Shown here piece by piece: positions 6,375-13,159 of a DNA stretch of 16,487 bases. How positions within the stretch are numbered: position 1 is the first letter of the stretch; each line of letters opens with the position of its first letter. The stretch covers positions 1 to 16,487 of the forward strand of contig NZ_LATL02000338.1 in assembly GCF_000972705.2 (NCBI RefSeq). Direction: 5' to 3'. A model generated the notes under the pieces. That model did not search any database. It was given only the letters and a program-made list of their open reading frames with translations, and was not told where the DNA came from. The stretch comes from Limnoraphis robusta CS-951. GTDB lineage: Bacteria > Cyanobacteriota > Cyanobacteriia > Cyanobacteriales > Microcoleaceae. A program made the position numbers and the translations under genes.

Positions 6375-6941
6375 ATGTTAGAAACTGCAACAAAAACCTA
6401 TAGCTTTAAAGATTATCTTGACTTGAAAGATAATAGCGATTTAAAATATGAACTATTCAACGGAGAATTAATTCCGATGCCGCCTGCTAGTGGATTACAC
6501 GCTCTGATTCTTCTTTTTTTATTTAAAGCTTTATCGGCAGAAATTCAACGACTACAATTAGATTGGGTTGTTTTACCTGGAAATGTAGGTGTGAGAACCG
6601 GAATTACAAAATCTCGCATTCCTGATTTAATGGTTATTACTGAAACTCAGCGTCAATTTCTGAGAACATTATCATCGGCAATTCTTGAAGAACCGCCTGT
6701 ATTAGCGGTTGAAATAGTTAGCCCTAATAACCCGGATGATGACTATCGTTACAAACGTTCTGAATATGCGGCTTTAGAAATTCCTGAATATTGGATTATT
6801 GATCCGCAAGAACAAAAAGTCTCGGTTTTAACGTTAGTTTCTGGGTTTTATGATATGATCGAGTTGAAAGGAGAAAATAGGATTGATTCGCCGAGTTTTC
6901 CAGAACTCACGTTAACGGTTGAACAAATTTTAAACCCTTAA
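6375..6941 (+). CDS. Uma2 family (DUF820) PD-(D/E)XK nuclease-like protein, copy 2
   Basis: A tandem paralogue of the preceding gene with the same length, 188 residues, and the same core residues (Asp84, Glu113, Lys127). The variable part is residues 8-21 and 44-68, where LILLFLFKALSAEIQRL replaces EILCLIYDILKAEIQRL. The long identical stretch after residue 70 at the DNA level points to a recent duplication or gene conversion. It has a strong AGGTGAG site of its own and could be translated independently or from the upstream transcript. It converges on the pentapeptide gene with only 21 bases between the stop codons and no obvious terminator. Confidence 0.93.
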   Translation: MLETATKTYSFKDYLDLKDNSDLKYELFNGELIPMPPASGLHALILLFLFKALSAEIQRLQLDWVVLPGNVGVRTGITKSRIPDLMVITETQRQFLRTLSSAILEEPPVLAVEIVSPNNPDDDYRYKRSEYAALEIPEYWIIDPQEQKVSVLTLVSGFYDMIELKGENRIDSPSFPELTLTVEQILNP

Positions 6942-6962
6942 TCCTCAGAAAAATCGGGAAAA

Positions 6963-7718
6963 TTAAACGGATTCTTGCTCCTCAAAAATAGCTCCTCGTT
7001 TGATTAAATCCTGCTTGACTTGTTCCGATAAACCTGCATCATGCCACATTCTCGCTTGTTTAACGTTGGCTCCGGTAAAATCTGCATTTGTGAGATTAGT
7101 TAACGCTAAACCTGCTTGAGTTAAATTAGCATCTTTGAGAATTGCATCGCTTAAATTTGCATCACTCAAATTACAATTACTTAAATTCGCTTCTGTTAAA
7201 TTAGCCTTTGTTAAATTGGCTCCACTTAAATTCGCTAACGCTAAACTCGCCCGATGTAAATCAGCTTGAGTTAAATTCGCATCACTTAATAATGCTCCAC
7301 TCAAGTCAGCCCCACTCAAATTAACGCCTTGCAAATTCGCATTACTTAAATCAGCATCACTTAAATCTGATCCTCTCAAATAGGCTCCTCTAAACTCAAC
7401 TCCACTTAAATCTAAACCGGTTAAATTGGCTCCCAGGAGTCTCGAACCGGCAAAATCTTCTAAGGGGTTTAAACCTGCAAGATTTGCCAATTCTAAAAAG
7501 TTGTCCGTTTTCGCTTCAACAATGGTATGAATATTGTTTTGCATTTGAGAAAAATCACATCCAGCGGCTGCGGCTTGTTGGGTGAGGACTTGTAGATTAT
7601 CAACTTTAATTTCTGATTTCAAGCCCTGCGATCGCAACCATAGAGCTAACTTACACTCTAACACCGCTAGTCGATTTGGACTAATATTTTGCGGCCATAA
7701 TCCTTCTACACGAGTCAT
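6963..7718 (-). CDS. Pentapeptide-repeat protein with N-terminal helical domain
   Basis: A 251-residue protein starting MTRVEGLWPQN; a TTG four codons upstream is a less likely start. Residues 1-75 form a probably helical domain of unknown role. FLELANLAGLNPLEDFAG (about 74-91) is a cap, followed by about 26 A(D/N)LXX pentapeptides (about 92-222), which build a right-handed quadrilateral beta helix (known fold). The C-terminus GLSEQVKQDLIKRGAIFEE is a capping tail also seen in the next gene. There is no signal peptide or membrane segment. Function is unknown; the family includes DNA-mimic and scaffold proteins but most cyanobacterial members are uncharacterised. It lies 75 bases downstream of the TPR/pentapeptide gene on the same strand and is probably co-transcribed. 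It contains a HIP1 octamer at 7628. Confidence 0.9.
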   Translation of the reverse strand: MTRVEGLWPQNISPNRLAVLECKLALWLRSQGLKSEIKVDNLQVLTQQAAAAGCDFSQMQNNIHTIVEAKTDNFLELANLAGLNPLEDFAGSRLLGANLTGLDLSGVEFRGAYLRGSDLSDADLSNANLQGVNLSGADLSGALLSDANLTQADLHRASLALANLSGANLTKANLTEANLSNCNLSDANLSDAILKDANLTQAGLALTNLTNADFTGANVKQARMWHDAGLSEQVKQDLIKRGAIFEEQESV

Positions 7719-7793
7719 TGCAATTATCAACTATCTGTTACTAATCTGAGGTTAAAGTTAAATTTTCAGCATTCAAGTGATCAGCCAAGACAA

Positions 7794-8969
7794 TTATTCA
7801 TTGTCTTCAAAAATAGCTCCCCGTTCGACTAACTCAGCTTGAACCCGTCGAGAAATTCCGATCGCCTTTGTAAAGCAAACTTGATCGACAATGGCATCTT
7901 TCAACTCAGCCCGACTGAAGTCTGCATCCTGCAAGTTGGCATTAGTGAAATTCACCCCACTCAAGTCAGCATATTTCAGGTTGGCTGAGTGCAAGTTAGC
8001 ATAACTCAAGTTGGCTTGGGGTAAATAAGCACTACTGAGATTAGCTTGACTAAGATTGGCATAGCTTAGGTTAGCACGAGGGAGTTTCGTTCGTAAATCG
8101 GCTTGATAAAGATTAGCATGGCTGAGATCAGCATCTCGCAGGTTGGCGTTACTCAGGATGGCTTGGGTGAGGTTTACCCCGGTGAGTTGGGCCATACTCA
8201 AGTCAGCTAGGCTTAAGTTAACTTGGGAGAGATTAGCATTTTTCAGGTTAACGCCTTTGAGGTCTGCATAGTACAGGTCAAAACCGCTCATATCTGCCCC
8301 TGCGAGGTCTTCTAACAGGTCTAAACCAACGGTTTGAACGATTCGCACAAATTCATCGCTCTTTTCGTATAGGAACCAATGACGCAGGATTTCCCATTGC
8401 TGTAGATAGCAGGTTTGGGCGGCAGTGTCTTCTCCGAGGGTTTGATAGGCGAGTCTTAAATTTTTCAGGGCGTTTCCTTGACTGGGGCGGTTGTCGGTTT
8501 GTTGGGCGATCGCCAACTGTTGCTGATAGTATTCAATCGCCTGGGAAATGTCACCTAAGCCGTGATAGGCTATGGCTAAACTGGAGAGGGTTTGCACTTC
8601 GGCTTGGAGATCTTGGAGTTGACGGGCGATCGCTAACCGTTGCTGCTGATAGTTGATCGCTTGGGCATAGTTTCCTTGCGTCGAGTCAGCATTCCCCAAG
8701 TTCCCCAGGGCGTTGACTTCTCCTTTGAGATCTTGTATTTCTTTCGCGATCGCCAAATGTTGCTGATAACAGTCTATTGCTTGAGTCAGATCTCCCAAGG
8801 CTTCGTAGGCTACACCCAGATTTCCCCATGTAGCGCCCTCTCGTTTGCGATCGCTGAGATCTTGATACAGGATCAGGGCTTCTTTCCAAGTTTGCAGGGC
8901 TGCTTCATATTGGTGGCTTTGGTATTGTAGAATGCCTTGTTTGAATAACTGATCGGCTTGTTCTTTCAT
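7794..8969 (-). CDS. TPR and pentapeptide-repeat fusion protein
   Basis: A 391-residue protein. Residues 1-200 hold four or five TPR helical pairs with a 40-residue period (W/L-GNLG at about 48, 88 and 128, with a fourth KNLRLAY at 169), the longer kinesin-light-chain-like type rather than the classical 34. YEKSDEFVRIVQTVGLDLLEDLAGA (201-225) is a cap matching that of the neighbour, and about 28 pentapeptides follow (222-365). The tail GISRRVQAELVERGAIFEDN (371-390) matches the neighbour's tail. TPRs usually bind partner proteins, so an adaptor role is inferred. Three HIP1 octamers (8506, 8626, 8746) lie exactly 120 bp apart, each encoding the same LAIA spot of a TPR. The start lacks a clear Shine-Dalgarno sequence. 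Confidence 0.92.
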   Translation of the reverse strand: MKEQADQLFKQGILQYQSHQYEAALQTWKEALILYQDLSDRKREGATWGNLGVAYEALGDLTQAIDCYQQHLAIAKEIQDLKGEVNALGNLGNADSTQGNYAQAINYQQQRLAIARQLQDLQAEVQTLSSLAIAYHGLGDISQAIEYYQQQLAIAQQTDNRPSQGNALKNLRLAYQTLGEDTAAQTCYLQQWEILRHWFLYEKSDEFVRIVQTVGLDLLEDLAGADMSGFDLYYADLKGVNLKNANLSQVNLSLADLSMAQLTGVNLTQAILSNANLRDADLSHANLYQADLRTKLPRANLSYANLSQANLSSAYLPQANLSYANLHSANLKYADLSGVNFTNANLQDADFSRAELKDAIVDQVCFTKAIGISRRVQAELVERGAIFEDNE

Positions 8970-9005
8970 CTGGAGTTGGTTTGAGCAGTGTTTTTACTGC
9001 TTCTG

Positions 9006-9146
9006 TTATACCGAAACTTCTCGCGCTAAGAGAACTGTTTGTGTGGAGTTGGTGATTTTTTTGGCGTAGGAGCGAATGTAGTGCCGATTAATTCCTAAAA
9101 TTTCCGAGCTATTTTCATCTCGAATCTCGGTTTGATGATTGATATT
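9006..9146 (-). pseudogene. 3' fragment of a broken gene next to the tandem array
   Basis: The minus strand is open for 46 codons ending at the TAA at 9006-9008. Its composition is protein-like: TEIRDENSSEILGINRHYIR, then SYAKKITNSTQTVLLAREVS and a final V. There is no ATG, GTG or TTG start, and a TAA at 9150-9152 closes the frame exactly where similarity to the tandem repeat begins. I read it as the C-terminal end of a gene cut by the array. I do not recognise the family. Confidence 0.5.
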
Positions 9147-10445
9147 CCTTTAAAAAATAAAGAGAGAGAGCCGCTTGAGCAACTCCCCCTACCATCTGGG
9201 TGCATCTGTTATTATCATGTCTCAATCTCCCTTATAAAGTCAAGCTTTTAGTTTAAAGATTCTGTAAAAAATACTCGGTTTTTATCAAGCTTTTGTGTTG
9301 AATTTTTGTTGATATTATTGATATTTTCTCTAAAAATAAAGAGAGAGAGCCGCTTGAGCAACTCCCCCTACCATCTGGGTGCATCTGTTATTATCATCTC
9401 TCAATCTCCCTTATAAAGTCAAGCTTTTAGTTTAAAGATTCTGTAAAAAACACCGGGTTTCTTGTAAAGCTTTTGTGTTGAATTTTTCTTGAGCTTATTG
9501 ATATCTTCTCTAAAAAATAAAGAGAGAGAGCCGCTTGAGCAACTCCCCCTACCATCTGGGTGCATCTGTTATTATCATGTCTCAATCTCCCTTATAAAGT
9601 CAAGCTTTTACTTTAAAGATTCTGTAAAAAATACTCGGTTTTTATCAAGCTTTTGTGTTGAATTTTTCTTGAGCTTATTGATATCTTCTCTAAAAAATAA
9701 AGAGAGAGAGCCGCTTGAGCAACTCCCCCTACCATCTGGGTGCATCTGTTATTATCATGTCTCAATCTCCCTTATAAAGTCAAGCTTTTACTTTAAAGAT
9801 TCTGTAAAAAATACTCGGTTTTTATCAAGCTTTTGTGTTGAATTTTTCTTGAGCTTATTGATATCTTCTCTAAAAAATAAAGAGAGAGAGCCGCTTGAGC
9901 AACTCCCCCTACCATCTGGGTGCATCTGTTATTATCATGTCTCAATCTCCCTTATAAAGTCAAGCTTTTACTTTAAAGATTCTGTAAAAAACACCGGGTT
10001 TCTTGTAAAGCTTTTGTGTTGAATTTTTGTTGATATTATTGATATTTTCTCTAAATAAGAAAGAGAGAGAGTCGCTTGAGCAACTCCCCCTACCATCTGG
10101 GTGCATCTTTTATTATCATGTCTCAATATCCCTTCTAGAGTCAAGCTTTGACTTTAAAGATTGTGTAAAAAAATACCCGGTTTCTTGTAAAGCTTTTGTA
10201 AAGTCTGATCATAAAAATTCAAAAATTACTAATGACTACCTGCCCCTCAGACTGACTAGCTGATCACGTTTTTAGGGGGGTTAAAAAACATTACAAAAGA
10301 AAAGAGAGAGTCGCTTTGGCAACTCTCCCTACCATCAGGGTGCATCTACTATCACAATATAACCATTAAAGGGTGTGGGGTCAAGCCCCTCATTTAAAGT
10401 TTCGGTAAAGAGTTATCGGTTGTTTATAAAGATTGAGTAAAGCTA
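9138..10445. repeat. Seven-copy tandem array of about 180-bp units
   Basis: Using the (C/T)CGCTTGAGC landmark, copies stand at 9171, 9350, 9531, 9711, 9891, 10072 and 10311, so the spacings are 179, 181, 180, 180, 181 and 239. Copies 1-5 are nearly identical; copies 6 and 7 are progressively diverged. Each unit has a purine run GAGAGAG, the block CAACTCCCCCTACCATCTGG with GTGCATC after it, TCAAGCTTTT twice, and a CGG(T/G)TT stretch. In front of copies 2-6, TTGATA or TTGAGC is followed after 16 bases by TAAAAA or TAAATA, a promoter-like pair just before GAGAG. The units have no unique spacers, so this is not CRISPR. Candidate roles are a multicopy small RNA, a REP-like hairpin array, or an expanded relic of a mobile element. 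Confidence 0.9.
10264..10445. repeat. Diverged seventh repeat unit with the best-preserved hairpins
   Basis: This unit is separated from copy 6 by about 60 extra bases. GAGAGT at 10305-10310 pairs perfectly with ACTCTC at 10321-10326, enclosing GC TTTG GC. CCCT pairs with AGGG just after it, and GGGG TCAAG CCCC lies near 10377-10389. In copies 1-6 the same positions hold mismatches. On the minus strand the first stem is followed by a T-rich run and looks terminator-like. Confidence 0.6.
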
Positions 10446-10506
10446 GAGGAAATATCCATCAAATGAAATAACCTACGCTCGGCTGAAACACGCGAGTAGA
10501 AAGAAG

Positions 10507-10653
10507 TCAGAGGTGTTCTTCTCGGGGTAGAATATCGGGTGTCTGTCGAAAAAAGCTGACGTTTGCGTTAGGTAATTTTTCCTCTGCATCGGGGTTGAGG
10601 GTTAATTCCTGTTCTCGGGGTTGTCGTTTGATGTTTTCAAAAGCGAGAACATC
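10507..10653 (-). pseudogene. Possible gene fragment on the other side of the array
   Basis: The minus strand is open for 48 codons between a TGA just upstream and the TGA at 10507-10509. The product reads DVLAFENIKRQPREQELTLN, then PDAEEKLPNANVSFF and RQTPDILPREEHL, which looks protein-like. There is no usable start codon. The same frame continues after the stop for about 15 codons. It may be the upstream part of the gene whose C-terminus survives at 9006-9146. The family is not recognised. Confidence 0.35.
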
Positions 10654-10670
10654 TCAGCAAGAGCTAAGTT

Positions 10671-10712
10671 GATAATGATTAATAATCATCACCTATAATC
10701 ATTATAAATGAT
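10671..10712. promoter_or_regulatory. Twin AT-rich palindromes, Fur-box-like
   Basis: GATAATGATTAATAATCATC starts at 10671 and contains the perfect palindrome TGATTAATAATCA. ATCATTATAAATGAT (10698-10712) is a second perfect inverted repeat with a three-base centre. The first nine bases match the classical Fur consensus half GATAATGAT. No intact gene starts beside them: the gatB 3' end lies on one side and a gene fragment on the other. They could be a relic of a lost promoter. Confidence 0.3.
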
Positions 10713-10752
10713 CATATACAGTTTGTCTATATATCTATTTTCCAAACACCTC

Positions 10753-10787
10753 AAAAAAATAGCCCTCCTGATGTTTAGAAGGGGCTA
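10753..10787 (-). terminator. Rho-independent terminator of gatB
   Basis: On the minus strand TAGCCCCTTCT pairs with AGGAGGGCTA (ten pairs, one bulged C, one G-U) around a short AAACATC loop. Seven T residues follow. It starts 29 bases after the gatB stop. Confidence 0.85.
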
Positions 10788-10815
10788 CAAAGGGAAATAA
10801 AGAGGTGATAAATGC

Positions 10816-12312
10816 TTAGGAACTCAACTTTTTAGCTAACAACTGATTGGTTAACTTCGGATCAGCTCGTCCTTGGGTTTTCTTCATAATTTGCCCAACA
10901 AAAAAGCCTTGTAGTTTCGTTTTTCCATTTTTGAAGAGTTCAACTTCACTGGGATGAGCGGCTAACACTTCATCAATAATATTTTCCAACTCACCCGTAT
11001 CGGAAATTTGAACTAAGCCTTTTTTCTCGACTAACGTTTTCGGTGAACCGCCTTTTGATAACAACTCTGGGAGAAGATCTTTAGCGATTTTACCGCTAAT
11101 AGTTCCGGCTTCAATTAAACCAATTAACTCCGCCAAACCCTCTGGTTTAAGGGGAATTTCGCCAATGGTGAGTTTTTCATTTTTGAGATAAGCAGTAATA
11201 TCTCCCATCACCCAGTTAACGGCTTGTTTGGTATCGGCTCCGGCTTGAATGGTGCTTTCAAAATATTCAGAAACAGAGCGATCATCGGTTAAAACACGAG
11301 TATCATAGGCGGATAATCCCAGTTCGGTTTCATAGCGATGACGTTTTTGGGCGGGAAGTTCAGGAAGTTCTACTTTCCAGGCTTCTAATTGTTCGGGTGA
11401 AACTTCAATCGGAGGCAGATCGGGTTCAGGAAAATAACGATAATCACTTGAACCTTCTTTGCTCCGCATACTAATCGTGCGTTGCGATCCTTCTTCCCAT
11501 AAACGGGTTTCTTGACGGATTTTTTCTCCTGTTTCGAGGGCGGTAATTTGCCGTTGAATTTCGTAATCGATGGCGCGTTGAATGGCACTAAAGGAGTTCA
11601 TATTTTTGATTTCTACTTTGGTGCCAAATTCTTTTTGTCCAACGGGACGCACAGAAATATTAACATCACACCGCAAGGAACCTTCTTGCATATTGCCATC
11701 GCTGACGCCCAGATAACGCATAATTCGCCGCAATTCTTGAGCATATTCAGCCGCTTCTACCCCGGAACGAATATCCGGTTCTGAGACAATTTCAACGAGG
11801 GGAATTCCGGCGCGATTATAATCTACCATCGAGTGAGTCGAACCGGAAAGGCGATCGCTAGTTCCAGCGTGAACCAGTTTTCCGGCGTCTTCTTCCATGT
11901 GTAGGCGAGTGATGCCGATTTTTTTGCGGGTGACGTTTCCTTGTTCATCGACGATCTCAATTTCTAACCAACCGTTTTCAGCGATGGGGAGATCGTATTG
12001 AGAAATCTGATAATTTTTAGGCAGATCGGGATAGAAATATTGCTTACGATCAAATTTACTATAGGAGGCAATTTCGCAGTTCAGGGCTAACCCGGCTTTA
12101 ACCGCGTACTCTAACACTTTTTCGTTGAGGACAGGGAGAACTCCGGGGAGTCCCATGCAAATGGGATCAATATTGGTGTTGGGATCGGCACCAAAGGCAG
12201 TGGAAGAACTTGAGAAGATTTTGGTTTCTGTACTCAGTTGACAATGGGTTTCTAGTCCAATAATCACTTCGTATTCGGTTTTTACCGATGTAGCACTGGT
12301 CATAGATGGCAT
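10816..12312 (-). CDS. gatB: Aspartyl/glutamyl-tRNA amidotransferase subunit B
   Basis: GatB, with GatA and GatC, converts Glu-tRNA(Gln) or Asp-tRNA(Asn) to the amide form using ATP and ammonia from glutamine. The 498-residue protein has the family signatures in order: [13 protein letters not shown] (14-26), [20 protein letters not shown] (87-106), [12 protein letters not shown] (137-148), [18 protein letters not shown] (163-180), [16 protein letters not shown] (208-223), [14 protein letters not shown] (234-247) and [14 protein letters not shown] (288-301). The C-terminal YqeY-like tRNA-binding tail ends [20 protein letters not shown]. Full length. Two starts three codons apart (MPS or MTS) cannot be separated. 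It stands alone, with its own terminator; gatA and gatC are not in the window, as is common in cyanobacteria. Confidence 0.97.
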   Translation of the reverse strand: MPSMTSATSVKTEYEVIIGLETHCQLSTETKIFSSSSTAFGADPNTNIDPICMGLPGVLPVLNEKVLEYAVKAGLALNCEIASYSKFDRKQYFYPDLPKNYQISQYDLPIAENGWLEIEIVDEQGNVTRKKIGITRLHMEEDAGKLVHAGTSDRLSGSTHSMVDYNRAGIPLVEIVSEPDIRSGVEAAEYAQELRRIMRYLGVSDGNMQEGSLRCDVNISVRPVGQKEFGTKVEIKNMNSFSAIQRAIDYEIQRQITALETGEKIRQETRLWEEGSQRTISMRSKEGSSDYRYFPEPDLPPIEVSPEQLEAWKVELPELPAQKRHRYETELGLSAYDTRVLTDDRSVSEYFESTIQAGADTKQAVNWVMGDITAYLKNEKLTIGEIPLKPEGLAELIGLIEAGTISGKIAKDLLPELLSKGGSPKTLVEKKGLVQISDTGELENIIDEVLAAHPSEVELFKNGKTKLQGFFVGQIMKKTQGRADPKLTNQLLAKKLSS

Positions 12313-12540
12313 GAGGTTGAGAGAGGACTGGTTTTATTGTACCGCTCTACTGACTGTGGGTGTTGAGGGAAACCGATGTTGAGGTTGAGGAAATTCCGAT
12401 TCTGAAACGGTTTAGACTGATAAAATTTGATTAGAGTCTGACTGACTGTGCAAGTTAAACTAAGATTAAACAGGTGAGTGTGCTAATTTGGATAGCAACT
12501 CAATTTAAACCCTTTGTCAAATTACAGGGACAAAAAACTC

Positions 12541-13137
12541 ATGGCTGAAATATCTAAAGAAGAAATGCGGGAACGCCTGGGAAATATCGATCAAATTCGT
12601 GATATTTTGTTCGGAGGGCAAGCCCGAGAATACAATAATCGTTTTGAGCAATTGGAGTCAAATCTGTCTTTGATTCAACAAAATCTTCAGGATCGGATTG
12701 AACAAATGCGGATGGCGTTGTTGAGTGAACTTCAGATATCGGTAGATGTAGTTGAGAAAAAAATTAAAACTTTAACTCTCAGCACTCAGGAAGAAACGGC
12801 TGATATTCGCCATCAACTGGAGGGAACAAATCGCAAGTTTTCTCATAGTATTGATGCGATTCGAGACAATGTAGAAAATCAAACGAAGGCGATGAAGTCA
12901 GAAATCTCTCAATCTAGAGATAAGCTGCATGAGGAAATTCAAACGCTGAGAACTCAAGTTTTTGAGGAGTTAGAACGTCGTTTTGCTCATTTAAGTGAAG
13001 CAAAAGTCGCTCGGGGTGAAATGGCTGAAATTTTGTTTGAAGTGGGAATGAGACTGAAAAAAACGGAGTTTGTCCCGGCTTTGAAGGGAGCGACTGAAAA
13101 AGAAGTGAATGAGGATTATTTACTTCCTGAAGGATAA
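12541..13137 (+). CDS. Coiled-coil protein, first gene of the GTPase operon
   Basis: A 198-residue protein starting MAEISKEEMRERLGNIDQIR. The start at 12541 is supported by AGGGA about ten bases upstream; a TTG nine codons earlier is less likely. The whole sequence is charged and helical. EYNNRFEQLESNLSLIQQ through EELERRFAHLSE (about 30-165) shows continuous heptad-like spacing, so it should form a long coiled coil, probably oligomeric. A conserved-looking end follows, RGEMAEILFEVGMRLKKTEF. There is no signal or membrane segment, so it is cytoplasmic. Only 22 bases separate it from the OmpA-like gene, which indicates an operon. From memory, similar proteins accompany OmpA-like and Rab-like genes in other cyanobacteria. 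Its biochemical function is unknown; a partner of the GTPase or of the membrane protein's cytoplasmic part is inferred. Confidence 0.85.
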   Translation: MAEISKEEMRERLGNIDQIRDILFGGQAREYNNRFEQLESNLSLIQQNLQDRIEQMRMALLSELQISVDVVEKKIKTLTLSTQEETADIRHQLEGTNRKFSHSIDAIRDNVENQTKAMKSEISQSRDKLHEEIQTLRTQVFEELERRFAHLSEAKVARGEMAEILFEVGMRLKKTEFVPALKGATEKEVNEDYLLPEG

Positions 13138-13159
13138 CATCAATCGTTAGGATATCGTG

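Larger units (their letters stand above)
10446..10815. other. Intergenic region between the array and gatB
   Basis: It holds a broken coding fragment (10507-10653, minus strand), a pair of AT-rich palindromes (10671-10712) and the gatB terminator (10753-10787). No intact gene is supported. Confidence 0.6.

Noticed and set aside
9489..10022. A 177-codon open frame through repeat copies 3-5, and another at 10027-10263
   Set aside because: They are open only because the unit is 180 bp, a multiple of three. The first begins with TTG, has no ribosome-binding site, and the 179- and 181-bp spacings of the other copies break the frame.
9138..10445. CRISPR array
   Set aside because: Units are about 180 bp and similar throughout; there are no short repeats with unique spacers and no cas genes.
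11385..11784. Small frames overlapping gatB on both strands
   Set aside because: They lie wholly inside a full-length, well-conserved gatB reading frame.
12514..12540. TTG start for the coiled-coil gene
   Set aside because: The ATG at 12541 has AGGGA upstream and gives a natural start; the TTG lacks a ribosome-binding site.
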